This document shows positions 33,801 through 45,550 of a stretch of 64,000 bases of DNA, in pieces. Position 1 is the first letter of the stretch. Every line of letters starts with the position of its first letter. The stretch covers positions 248,001 through 312,000 of the forward strand of contig VFIW01000039.1 in assembly GCA_006386115.1 (NCBI GenBank), in the 5' to 3' direction. Source of the DNA: Globisporangium splendens. Lineage: Eukaryota > Oomycota > Peronosporomycetes > Pythiales > Pythiaceae. A model generated the notes under the pieces. It was not told where the DNA came from. It searched no databases and saw nothing but the letters and a program-made list of their open reading frames with translations. The position numbers were made by a program, and so were the translations under genes.

Positions 33801-36800
33801 ACGCGCTCCCGGAACAGGACCTCGAAAATTGTCTTCAACAATTGCCCATCGAAGAAGTATCGACGCAAGTCATCCACAAAGCTGTACAAAAACCGAATCC
33901 GAGGCGATTTCAGTCGAACTGAGAATCGGTTGGCATACCCTGGATGCCATGATTCCTGGATCTGGTTCGCTCCGTAAAATTGCGCAGCACAGGAAAACAC
34001 AGCTGGAACTGTATCTAAAATCTTCAGGGTTTCTTCGAGCGTCGGAATATGCCCAGGTTTACCGCTTCCGTTCACTGGAGGCAAACTGCTAAATTCGCTT
34101 GGAGCTTCTTTGTTGATTGGAGCGTGGGATATGATTTCACGGAACTGCTTTTCGGTAAGCGAGACATCATTTATCTTCAAGGAAGTCAAATAAGAGAAGA
34201 TACCCAGATACAGAGGGTACTTGTGCACACAGCAACAAAACTTCTCGGTTGTCAAGCTCATAAATGCAGACGGCGCCCCTTCCCCTCTTTGCTTATCTTC
34301 CAAGTGAAGGAATAACGAGAGCCCATCAACGTGCAGCCGGAGTTGCATAATTGCTGGGGAACCGTCCAGCGCTTTATCATTGACCGTCTCTTCAGGTGGC
34401 TCGATAGGTTTCGGAAGCAGTCGGTCGGGGCTGCTACCGGGTAGGCTTTCAAGGAAAGAAGTAGCAACCCATGCGCCAAATTTCCTGGTTAGCGTATCTT
34501 CATTTGGATCCTTGTCCGCTGGGGAACTTCCTGGAAACGGATCGTCTGGGTCGAACGGTTTGGGGATCGCGTCTTGCCCAGTTTCTTGATGCGCTCCATG
34601 ATCTGCCTCAAACACCCCCACTTCAGATTTCTCACTTGCCAGAGGTTCATCACGCTTGAAGAAGAACACAAACAACTCGGACAAAGTATCTTGATAGAGA
34701 TCGATAGTCAAGGTCCGAAGACTGGCATCAACGGATAGCTGGGTCAGAAGAGGATCTTGCCAAACCGAATTGTCACTCGAAGATACGACCAGTGGATCGT
34801 ATGTGATATGCTTCCACAGTAACTTGTCTTTTGGCATCTCGGCATCAGAGGAGATACTGGTAATACCAACTCGAATCAACTGCTCTTTCGACTGAGGCGG
34901 CTGCAACACTCGCTCACCATGTTTGAAACTTGAGCTCGCTTCGTATCCTCCAGAAGTCATAAGGTACCGCTTTCGCTCAACAACATCGTTTTGGGAGGAA
35001 CTGCTTGGTGCACGAAGAATGTCTTCAACTGCAAACGTCCCCAATGCGAACTCCAGTCTTCTGTCGTAGGTTCGCAATTTCAATCGCGTGCTGATGTCAA
35101 CAGCACGAACAACAACAAGTTTCTCTGAACTGCTTTCTGGACCCTGGAGTTGAAGTTTCAAAACAACTTCTCCGACCCCAAACTGTAGCTGGCAAATCAC
35201 ACGTTTCCACAGCTTGAGCAAATCTTTATCTTCGATCTCCTTTCGCCGCGCACGCTCCCTTTCTTGATCAAGCGCTTTCGTGAATGAAGTATACAAGTTG
35301 GAGTCAGATACACTTTCTCTCCCTTTCATCCCGTACATATCCGACTGCTGCTGGAGTGGTGCTGACGTAAAGTACGAAGATGACTTGACTAATCGAACAG
35401 GAATCTCCCGAGCCATCGCGAAGGAATGAAGATCACTCGTAGGATCAGATCCTGCTGTCGTAATAGTGGGAGATCTTACTCGGCTGTCGATATCCAATAC
35501 GCCTTCTCTCGCTCCAACTATTGCCGTTTTTCGTTTGGTGTACGTGCTGAAATTTTCTCCAAACGACCGAAGTAAACTCAGCAGCGATCGAAAGCTTGAT
35601 GCAGACAGGTTCAACTGTACACTGTCGACCCCACCAAACAGTTTCAAGAGTGGGAGTGTCGGATCGTCAGGCGCCACACTCATGTGGAAACTGAATGACA
35701 GCGACGTTTTCTCCAGCAAATAGTTCCACGCTGAGTTTGCGCCGTACTGATTGCCAATTGACCAAAATTGCGCATCATCTCCACTTCTGTCACCATCGAA
35801 TATTTGGACTTCAATACCGGATATACTGAACTCGATAATGTCGTACAAGTTCTGACCCACTGGACTCAAACGAAGCTGGCGTGGAGAACTTGATTCATCT
35901 TCCCCTCCGCCTTCGAGTTGGCTCATTCTGCTTGAATGCGTGTCCCTGGCTGGGTGGATTGTGCTTGCACGAAGATGTCCTAAGAACACAAGCAAACTCA
36001 CTTGCCTTTCAGCCACAATCGTAACAACACGCTCAGAATGTACTTGGACAACGTTGATCAATGGAGATATGACATCTAATTGCATTTCGACTCTCGTTCG
36101 TCGGGCGAGTGCTTCGCGTAACTGAGCTGTGCTGTATCGCTGCAAACTCTGCGCCCGCTTCCATGCGCTATGCTCCAATCCAGACAAATCGACGTTCAGT
36201 GGCCGCGCAAAAAAAGCTGAGACGCCGAGAAGATACATGAGGTTCACATTGCACTTAATTGGCTGCGTCACCAGCGAAACTCGAAGTAACCGAGAGATGC
36301 TTGGAGGGTCAGTTGGTACAATTGACGCATTCTCTTCGTGCTCCTGCTCCTGCTCGGACTGTTCACGACGAGACTCAAGACTCAAATACAGCAACGGCAA
36401 TTCCTTTTCGCATTCTCGAAGACGGACACTGCTAATTTTTTCTCGTGCTCCCACCGGGTGATATCGAAAAATCTCATCCATGTCCATTCGCTGAAGGAAG
36501 AAATCTCTCTGCGTCGGTGAGGACATGATTGGGAAAATGTTACCACCACGTGCTTGCCCAGGATCCTGACAAAAGAATGCATCACGAACTTGAAAGCCCA
36601 TCTCAATCGATGACGGACGGAACAGAAACTGGATGTCGACGTCATCGAGCGAAGCCAAGAGTAGACAAGTCGAGGCTGGTCTAGGCGGTGTCAGATCGAT
36701 ATCAGTAGCGAGCAACGACAAGTCCGGAGAGCTGGAATGTGACTTTTGCTTGCTACCCAGTTCACTTGCCCCGCCATCTTGGTATAGTCCGAAGCTCCCT

Positions 36801-38911
36801 TTGGTCAGTCTTAGCTGAAAGCGATACCAAATATGCTGCTGATCTTGAGCATGCACCTCCTTTTCCGACGCCTTTTCCGATTCTTTCTTCTTTGGCCCGT
36901 CCTTGGCAGCTCCTTGCTCAGGGTGAAAGTCGATTGCATCGTAGAGATCCTTCGTGTCTTGGTCGCTCCAGCGGACATCATCTTGACCAACATCTGTCTT
37001 GTCTCCCTCGTTGAGCAAGTCAGACTCAGACTGCGCACTTGATGATGATCCTCTCAGCCATGACGCATACGACCACAAACTCGAACTAGGAGGAGGCGCT
37101 GCAGCTGCCTGCGAAAGTTTCGCATTCTCGATCGGATTTCGCCGTTGTTCACTTTTGCTTTGCTGCTTCTTCTCCAAATCTTTCTGCTCAACGTCTTTTC
37201 TTGCTGCTCGTCGAAGTCGGAGAAGTTGCTTCGTATCGATCTCAAACTCCAGGTCATCCAATGCTCGAAGTGCCTCGTCTTTCGTCATTTTACGCACGGC
37301 AGAAGACACCAGCGATGCGGCATGGGTGCCACTGTGAACAAGCACGGTATACAACTCCATATACCTTCGCCGTCGCTCCTTTTCCTTCTTCAGCTCCTCC
37401 CAATCAACGTGCGCGAGACGCTCTCTTACGTCAATAAGCACTGCACGGATCGCATACTTCCACCACAGCGCAGGATTCTCCTTGACACGAACGCGTTGAG
37501 GTCGAATACGAAGATACCTAGCCTGACGACGTTTCACTGTCAGGAATGATACCATAGACAGTGCACTCAAGTACTGCTTGCGAGTGATCGAGATTCGAAT
37601 CTGGTCGATGCTCGCATTGGCATCGATGTAAGTGCTTTTCTCTTCCATAACATGAACGACTGCATCACGATACTTCACAATACACAATTCCAGTCGATCA
37701 ACTTCCTGAGCTGACCACTGCAAACAACTCGACAACGCGATCTTGAACTGCTCGACGGACGGGATCACATCTTCCTCCTCGGACATATCTCTCGCGACAG
37801 ACCACGCTTCTGAAAACACGAAACCGAGAGTGTATTTTCGATCACCAGCGAGCTTGGGCATTGCTGCTAGAAATTCTCGCCATGGTTCGTCACCGATAGC
37901 ATCGATCGTCTCGATCATCCACGGAGTGCCGAGACGCGACAATACGCGATCACTAAGCTCTTGGTGCGTCAGAGGTAACTTTGCGTCGCCGTCATTAATG
38001 GTGAGCTTCATCGACACTGTCAGAGGGTGGATAATGTAATCCTCTGGCTGAACAAGTGGCGGGAAATTGGTCTTCGACACCATCGACGGAGCATCAGGCG
38101 ACCAGAAGCTCATCTGCATAAGCTTTGCAAACGCAAATCCATCGTCCAGGGCTGATTGCGGCACAGGTGCCAGCGGGAGTGACCAGTAGATACCAAATTT
38201 GTTGATATCCATCTTCTTTCGTAGAATAGTGGCGCTGACGTTGCCCGCCTTTGCGTCGTTGTTTCCGCGTACCACCATCGTGTAGTTCCAGCCTGCATCT
38301 GCCGACTTCACAATGAGCGACTCCAACGTCATACCTACCGCATACGGTTGTTTCGGATCGGACACGCTGTCTTCAAGGCGCAAGTGCAAGTGTTGAACGT
38401 GGAGCTGCACGTTATCGAGTACTTTCACCAACAGCTTGAAAAAGAAGCTCTGCGTCCAGCTCTGTCCTTGAATCAGCTGCACATTGCGCTCATTAAACTG
38501 CGTCGCTCTCTCGATCGCATCCATCGTCGCCCGCTTGCGGCGCAGTTTGATCTGTTTTTTCTTCGCCAGTTCGGCCGCATCAGCAGCCGGGTCGGCTTCC
38601 ATATCGCTTTCCGCGTCACCTTTCTCCTCACCATCGCAAACCTGTAGCAGTAGACTCATATCTGCAATGTCGACACGGATCGGCTGGTTCGCGAGGTTCG
38701 TCCACGGCATGTCGATACGCAGCTGGTGCAGCGTGCCTTTCACGAGCCGGAACTCCTTTGGCAGCGGGAACGCCTCGGGCTGCAGCTCCACCGCCTCGAC
38801 CTCAATCTTCCCATTCCACACGCTGATCTTGAGCGCGTCCGGGTCGATGTTCTTCACGTAACTGCCTAGGACCGCGTCCAGGAGCACGTGCACGTATCGC
38901 TGCAGAAACAT
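21850..38911 (-). CDS. VPS13: VPS13-family bridge-like lipid transfer protein with C2, PDZ, PH-like and PX regions
   Basis: Eight exons predicted: 38911-29063, 28989-24172, 24085-23295, 23195-23165, 23094-23039, 22964-22387, 22323-22130 and 22035-21850. They are phase-consistent and give about 5,500 residues. The N-terminus is a chorein domain (SYVKNIDPDALKISVWNG). The long middle forms the repeated RBG lipid groove. The exon 1/2 junction lies in the VAB/adaptor-binding part (LENLIPYEISFR). A C2-like stretch is at about 3995-4113 and a PDZ-like domain at about 4366-4435 (VQGIACDGSCGAL, IRIGDTIVAVNG). The conserved VPS13 C-terminal block follows (GSVDFLGNPIGL, GTGVKDFFYTPAQ), then a PH-like region, then a PX domain at about 5375-5475 (TVYRRFSEF). 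VPS13 proteins move bulk lipid at membrane contact sites. The PDZ and terminal PX regions are not part of yeast or human VPS13. The distal exon borders are the least certain. Confidence 0.9.
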
Positions 38912-40079
38912 CGCCGCCGCCTCTCAGGACCGTCGATCCCCTCGTTCGAGCACTTCTCTCTATTATTTACTGTCGCTTACACACGCGCGTCGTCCGCCGC
39001 TCTCGTCTTGTTTCGCTCTCTCTCTCTTCTCTCCCTCGCGCGCGCTCCTTCTCTCCTCACCACACGCTTGCTTCCCTTCTCTTCGCCGCTTCTCTGCTTC
39101 AACTCTTTGAGAATGCGGCTGCGGTCCTTGTTTCGACTCAGACACAGTGGACCAACGCTCTTGACACGGTCCGACTTTCAGGTTTCGCCACACCAAATCT
39201 GGTGGTTCACATAAATACTGCGTTCCATTTGTCTGTATCTCAAACAATAGATCAACGTAGTTGAAATGCGACTTGAGTAGGTATGGAAAGTATAAAGTCG
39301 AGTCTTGCTATGGAAATGAGATCTTGAAGTGATGCGTGGTTGAAGACAAACCAATTCGAATGTGCTACAAGTAAATGCTAATCAATGGATTACGGTTCAC
39401 CATACCTTCCTCGTCGTAAGCATGTGCCCTCAGTCTAACATGAAGCGACATTCCTTCAAGCGATGTCAAAACGCGCTAGTCTTGATAAGGATGTGAACTC
39501 AACTATCATTTCGCAGTTCCTTGCATCGATATCAGTTCCAGAATAAAGGGAACTTCGGTGATGCCCAAAAGCACACATATTCCGGTATGCTGGAGCGAAT
39601 ACTAGCTGGAAACCTTTCTGAAAGTGGAAGCAGAGCGTTGATACTGGTGATCTCGAACAATTTTTGCCGCCTCGGACGAGGCACCTTTTATGCGTTTGAT
39701 TAGCGACTTTTGCAGTCTCTCGTAATTCATCTTCACCTCGGACCAATGTTGAAGGTATTCAGCCTCGCCTTTCGACGACACGGGCATGCGCGCGTTCACT
39801 CAGACATCCGTCGAGGATCAACACGCTGCGTGGGCGGCAACGTATCCGGCAGAAAGCCAGCAGTATGGATCGACTCGAAACTCAATCGTTTTTGTTTGTG
39901 CATATTGTAAACACCTAGCTGGAATATCCCATGGCAGCCTGTCGCTATTCTAGAGTCATAAAATATTGCATTTCAATCGCAAAAACGACACCGAGTGTAT
40001 GCCTTGAAGCACACGAATTGCACTACGAACCTTGGATGTCTTCGAATACAACCTGGATTATTTCAGGGTCGAGTCAGAG
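38912..40079. other. Intergenic region between VPS13 and vezatin-like gene
   Basis: VPS13 promoter region plus the downstream flank of the vezatin-like gene. A pyrimidine-rich stretch (38990-39100) lies just 5' of the VPS13 start. It contains one copy of the 12-mer TGTAAACACCTA (39906-39917) and the small open frame described separately. Confidence 0.5.
39602..39799 (-). CDS. Small unrecognised ORF, possibly one exon
   Basis: A 65-codon frame whose peptide is rich in Lys, Arg, Glu and Gln and looks helical (LQHWSEVKMNYERLQ, then SLIKRIKGASSEAAK). Composition is more protein-like than nearby frames. A donor-like AAAG/GTTTCC near its 3' end could continue it into another exon. No family is recognised, and it may be a relic. 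Confidence 0.22.
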   Translation of the reverse strand: MNARMPVSSKGEAEYLQHWSEVKMNYERLQKSLIKRIKGASSEAAKIVRDHQYQRSASTFRKVSS

Positions 40080-42477
40080 TTAGTCACCAAACTCTTCGGA
40101 TGTTGCTCTGTTCCGCTGAAAGAGCAGCGATCGCAGTTCATGTTGCAGCACGTCGTCAGAGGGTCTGAGATCAACTTGCGCTCCAAGCCGAGCATTTGCT
40201 TTGACACTCTCGTCACTAGCTGAAGTTGCTGAGACTGAGTTTTCCTCAGGGTCCTGGTTAATTTCCTTGGTTATCGTTGGTTGGGCGTGAGCTTCTCGCT
40301 GTGTCAGCACATCCTGCAACATGGTTCAAAGACGCTGTCAAGTGAGATATCCATGGAACCAAGCTAGGTGTGCGACTGATGGGTACCTGTAATTCGTGAA
40401 CGAATGATGGAATTGGAGCTGTTTCTGGTGGCTGCTGCTTCAGTATCCCTTGGAGGTCGAAGTCTTTCTCGCCGGTGCTTGTTCCTGTGAATACGAACGT
40501 GAATTTCTTCTCCTGCTCCTCGCGGAGTTTGGCTGCTGCGAGTTTTCTTTGCAGTGCTTCCACGGCACCAGCGTCGCTGTCCCCCAGTTCTTCATTCTCC
40601 TGATCTCCATTACCTGCTGGAGCAGTTGCAGCTCCATCGTCGTCCACAGATAACCTGTCAAGCGCACGCTCGTATTGCTCGAATGCACCGTTCAAGGTCT
40701 GCATCGTGCTCTTCATGAGTCCACGGGTTCCATTTAGCGACTGGGAGATCCACATTTGCTTCGCTGCAGGGTCAATTCGCTCTTCCCCTTCTCGTAGCGT
40801 TGCTGTATCGCTCTGTGCTACAAACAACAAGTGCTTCAGGGTCTCACACGCTGTTCGTAGCTCATTCAAGTGTTCACTCATGACTTCAACGTCAGCATCA
40901 CTGCTTCGTCGTCTTGACTTCGCAGTTTCGTCTTCGTTCGTCAACACTGGAGTAGATTGCAAAAACTTGACGTCTCGACTCGAATTCATTCGCGCTAACT
41001 CCTGATTCCACGCTGAAAATGCGATCGATATGCTCTCGTACTGCAGAAGTTGAGACTGAAGCGTATGGATCAAGTGGGTTTTGTGGTCTGGAACTTCGTC
41101 GTACAGGGTCCAAAATGACGCAACACTTGCAACCAAAGACTCTCGTAGCGCACTCTCGAGCAGCACATGCACGAGCTCGTGTCGTTTCGCGAGCGCTGAG
41201 ATCAGAAGTGATGGCGCATTGTGATTGTCGCTATTGATTTCTCCACTACTCCTCCGGTCGGCCTCAGCAACCACTACGGGCTCGCGGTTGCGGATCTGCT
41301 TTGATATCAATTCCACTTGCTCGTTGATTGACCGCAACCGGATGCGCATCGGACCGCATCGCAAATTCACAGCCTTTTCGATCCGGCCAATGGGCGGAAG
41401 AATGGGTCCGATGCGATACCCTCGCGAGGCCAGTTCGGCTTTTTTCACGAGATCTAAGCTCGCTTGACACGACGACTGACAATACAACATAGAGTACACA
41501 ACATTTAACCACTGGCGAAATTAACTACAGCGTAGGATAAACACACGAAGAAACGTACCTCAAACGCCTGCCTCAGCTCGACGTAGCGACGGATCGTAGC
41601 AACCAATTGGCGAGCTTTGAAGCGATAAAACACGACCAGCGCTTGGTAAACCTGCAACGCCGTAGACACAGGATAAGTGCTGATGCATCCTTCTGGTGAG
41701 GCATACGTTAGAATGCAATGGCGTAGCAAACAACCATACCATTTCAGGCACTAGGATGCTCCCTAGACCCAGCGCAGCGGAAACGCGCACGAGCATACTG
41801 CTTGCCACCGACACTAGGATTGATAAAAGGTCCGCGTACATATGCGCGCAGACGGCAGCGATGGCAGCAACGATGCATGCTGTCATATAGTTCTCAGATA
41901 CGTTGCTGTTGCTGAGATTGTGGAATAACGACACCGTGGCTGGACCAAGCCACGACGAGTGCTGCTGCTGCGTTGGCGAACGCTCATCCAGCTCATCCCT
42001 TGATGCAACGAGCACGAACGATACAAACGGAGTCCACTGCCATCCCCATAGTTTTGATACAGAACTAAATGACATACCTCAGCGTATCATCGAAGAAGCG
42101 CAATGCATCGATGAGCCATTGTGCTGTGAGCTGCTCTGCGCGAGCTCTCATGCCATGAAACCACCCAAACATCGAGCCACGACGAATACGCTTCCTGCGC
42201 TGCATAGAGTTTGCTGACGCATCCGCAGTAGTAGCAGCAGCACGTTCTGGTTGGTGATGCCGTGGCGGTGACGCCAAGAGCTCATTCTGCAGTTGATCCG
42301 CTAACGATTCCCCTGCTTCGGCATCGATCTCTACACAAGCACCACATATAGACAGATAGAGCGGACCGCAGCGCACGTGCAAGCGCTCAGGGAAGAAGGA
42401 TGCAGGGCGTTGAGTGCGAGCAGCGTACCTGCGAGATACCGTCCAAGTGGAGACGCATCCGCCACCGCAATGTCCAT
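40080..42477 (-). CDS. Vezatin/Inp2-like (myosin-binding) membrane protein
   Basis: Six exons predicted: 42477-42429, 42330-42078, 41998-41740, 41651-41559, 41475-40387 and 40313-40080. All are in phase, for about 658 residues. A basic N-terminal part is followed by two adjacent hydrophobic segments around 137-184 (ACIVAAIAAVCAHMY, VSAALGLGSILVP). Next comes a helical block (FKARQLVATIRRYVELRQAFE in part), then LDLVKKAELASRGYRIGP and LPPIGRIE. That last pattern is the hallmark of the vezatin/Inp2 myosin-binding family, which ties membranes such as junctions or peroxisomes to myosin. A long Glu/Lys-rich helical region and an unstructured acidic tail complete the protein. It is divergent from SEC20, 244 bases apart. 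The family call rests on a short motif and topology. Confidence 0.65.
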
Positions 42478-42721
42478 TTGTTGGGTTTGGAGTCGTGCCT
42501 CACAGATTCACTTGCTTTATAACGGTGCTATGGCACATGGGTTTGCATTGCATTATTTGTTGCCAGTTCACAAATAGTGTGCACATGCTCTTTCATCAAA
42601 GCAAGAGTATTTATTGTGTGAGAAGTGCACATTCTATTGCATTTAGTGATTCGATTGTTAAAAGAGGGCAAAGAAGACAAGCGTAAACGCGAGCCGAGGC
42701 ACGCGCACAGGAGCGACGAAC
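42478..42721. promoter_or_regulatory. Compact bidirectional promoter, vezatin-like gene and SEC20
   Basis: Only 244 bases separate the two divergent start codons, so both promoters and 5' untranslated regions must lie here. The centre (about 42520-42660) is AT-rich relative to the flanking exons. No sequence motif is firmly recognised. Confidence 0.5.
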
Positions 42722-43671
42722 ATGGAGGCGCTGGAACGCCTCGAGCGTGTGGACCGCGAGCTCACGGAGAAGTGGCGCTACGTGTCCGTGGAGCTGGACA
42801 TTAAGGGCGCAGCAGCCAGCAAGCTGACGTACGCGACGGAGGAAGAGGAGTCGCTGGAAGAGAGCTTCAACGACGCGATCCAGGCATACGAGAAAGCGCT
42901 CGACGACGCCGACGAGTACGTCGCCGAGCTCCACGACCCGGTCGAGATCGCGGAGACCAAGCGCAGCGTCAAGTTCTTCCGCGATCAGTCCAAGCGTCTT
43001 GTCGTCAACATCCGCAAGGTGCAGTGGCTGTGTTTTGTGGATTGTATGCCGCAATATAGCACGCTGTTAACGTACGTGACGACATCCTTTTGCATTTCTT
43101 GTAAATGTAGCTGCTGGTGGCATACCGTCAACGCGCGAAAGTGGAGCGCTTGGAGCAGGCACGCGCTGGGCTCATGGGAGGCAAGCGCGTGTCAGCACAC
43201 GGAGACAAGAAGGAGTACGTTGATGCTTTATTTCTTACTCTCACCACCCAACTGTGTATTCTCTAATGCAACGATACTGGCACATTAGGACATCGTCGGG
43301 AACGTCATTGGATGTGACGGCAGCGCTCAAGCGCACGCGGCAGGTGATGTCGCAGGAGATCGAGCGGGTGAGTTCCGTGACCAAAGTGCTGGATGACGGC
43401 CGCACGAGCCTGCGTTCGTCGCACGAGGAATTCGGCAGTGTCCAAGCCGAGATCGGCGAAGTGCGGAAGCGTCTCGTGGCGCTGCAGGCACGTTGTAAAC
43501 GCCGCATTCCGTTCATACCTACAGAGCGCGATGTTAACCAGAACGTCGTTGTTGTTGTTGTTGTAGTGGCAAGCGCGGCAGGACCGGATGTGGATCGCCG
43601 CGGGTATCGTAATGCTCGTGTCGACGGTGCTGTACATTGTGTACGAACGCACGGGATTCACCATCATTTAA
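42722..43671 (+). CDS. SEC20: Sec20/BNIP1-type SNARE
   Basis: Four exons predicted: 42722-43018, 43111-43214, 43289-43487 and 43567-43671, in phase, for 234 residues. The C-terminal half matches the Sec20 family: LKRTRQVMSQEIERVSSV, then a helical SNARE-like stretch, WQARQDRM, a single membrane span (AAGIVMLVSTVLYIVY) and a short lumenal end. Sec20 is the Qb-type SNARE of the ER complex that receives COPI vesicles from the Golgi. The N-terminal half is an acidic helical domain, where yeast Sec20 binds the Tip20 tether. The ER retrieval signal HDEL at the very end is absent; the protein ends in GFTII. The third intron appears to use a GC donor (CAG/GCACGT), because only this keeps the phase. 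Confidence 0.85.
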
Positions 43672-44047
43672 CAGGGACAGGTGCCTTGTTTTTCGCATTA
43701 ATATCGCGTCGTTGACATGGATCAGCTGAAAAGGGGAATGATGCTGCTCGACACACACACACACACACACACCATCCATTGTAAACACCTAGAAAAACAC
43801 AAAACATGCTAACATCTGCTGAAATTTACTTGCTTCAATGTTTCATTGCGCTACACCTTCGCGTCGTCAAGCCGACATGATTGACGATGCCAGCGTAGAT
43901 TTGATTGAACTGCAGCCAGAATGGCTGAGACCACAGACTCGACGTGACAGCAGACAACAATCAAGCAGAACCCATTTGACACACTTTCATTCTTTCTTTA
44001 TATACGTATACGCGGGGTTACAAAATGCTCAACACAAAGGAAGCGCC
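43672..44047. other. Tail-to-tail spacer, SEC20 and HPPD
   Basis: 376 bases between convergent stops. It contains a (CA)n run at 43751-43772 followed by one copy of TGTAAACACCTA at 43780-43791. No gene. Confidence 0.6.
43751..43772. repeat. (AC)n microsatellite
   Basis: Eleven AC units in the spacer between the convergent SEC20 and HPPD genes. Confidence 0.9.
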
Positions 44048-45550
44048 TTAGACGTTCAAGGTCTTCTCGTACTCCTCAATCGACTTGAAAAGCTCCGAGA
44101 AGTTGCCCTTGCCGAAGCCACCACAGCCGGCGGCTTGCTCAAGGCGGCCAGCGATGTCCGCCATGCACCCAACACGCTCAATGATCTCAAAGAAGACCGT
44201 TGGACGATCACCCAATGGCTTGGTGAAAATCTGGAGCAGGACACCCTGGTCATCCTTGTCGACCAAGAGTCCGAGCTCTTCGATCTGCTTGTATTGCTTT
44301 TCAGTCAAACTGTCGCCAATACGAGCTGGCAAGCGCTCATAGTATCCCTTTTCTGGGCGTGGCATGAACTCGAAGCCTCCGAGGTAGCTGCGCTTTCTCA
44401 TTTCCTGCAAGCAACAGAAGATACCAAATCAGCGCAAAGAGCATATGCAGTGAATGCAATGAATGATGCACCACTCACTCCCAGAGTCCGGAAAATGTCG
44501 TCAGTCTTCAAGGCCATGTGCTGAAGACCTGGTCCGACGTTCTGCTCCAAGTAGGTCTGGATTTGACTCTTTCGCTTGGTGCCGAACGTTGGCTCGTTCA
44601 CTGGAATCAACACCATTTCATTGTTGCTCGACAGCACCATACTGTTGAGACCAGAGTCGACAGTGCCGACATCCTCCGCCGTGAACTCAGAGAACTCATG
44701 GAAACCAGTGAAACCCATGACGTATTCCACGGCTTCGATCAGCTTTGGCACGTTGCCGACGCAGTGGTCGAAACGGTCGATACCGATGCTGAGCTAACGG
44801 ATCAAACAGCCACAGCACAGGAAGGTGAGGATTCGTCGAATCCACAGCAAAGCATCAAGATACACACAATCACATGAAACGTACATCTGGACCACTTTCG
44901 ACTTCTTCGTAGCCAGGAACGAATGGACCATCGAAGTCACCACTCATCCATCGGATGACGACATCGCCGTACAACTTGACTTCCGACATCACCGTGGACT
45001 TGCCAGACGCCTTGTCGGTCAAGGTCTTTGGCTCCAACACCCCGATCGCGCCGTTCTTGACCGAGATCTCGTAGGCTTCCTTGGCGTCGGCAACCTTGAT
45101 ACCAAGCGCACGCACCGCTAAACCGTGCTTTTGAGTGAACTCATGCGCGAATTTCTAATGCAGAGAAAGAGAATAACAGATTAGGTGGCACGGCAACTTT
45201 ACAGTAATCAATAAAACGCTGCGCACACGCACCATGTCAAAGCCAGGCAGTGGGAACTTGGCGTCCGCGGCCTTTTCGGTCTCGAGCGCGTACGGCGCCG
45301 TGAACACGAGCTTGACCTCGCCGCTCTGGACGACGTAGCTGGCGGCTTCGTGGTTGCCCGTGCTCTGGTCGGACTTGCCGATGTAGTTGAGACCGAGCCC
45401 CCACTGGAAGCGCTTGAACGTGTTGGTGGCGTCGCCGCAGTAGAACTCGACGTGGTGGAACTTTTGCACGTCGAACTTGTCGCTCATGGGGTTGTGGCGC
45501 ACAAAGTTCTTGAAGCCCACGAGCTTGACCTTCTTCGAGGGGGACGACAT
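44048..45550 (-). CDS. hpd: 4-hydroxyphenylpyruvate dioxygenase
   Basis: Four exons predicted: 45550-45233, 45154-44885, 44793-44479 and 44404-44048, in phase, for 419 residues, close to the usual length of this enzyme. It turns 4-hydroxyphenylpyruvate and O2 into homogentisate and CO2, the second step of tyrosine breakdown. The two vicinal-oxygen-chelate halves are visible. Iron ligands are H206 (RFDHCVGNV), H288 (GLQHMALKT) and E374 (VFFEIIERVG). The C-terminal helix region (GCGGFGKGNFSELFKSIEE) that gates the active site is intact. It begins with a short MSSPSKK leader without a targeting signal, so it is probably cytosolic. It is convergent with SEC20. Assignment is very secure. Confidence 0.96.
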
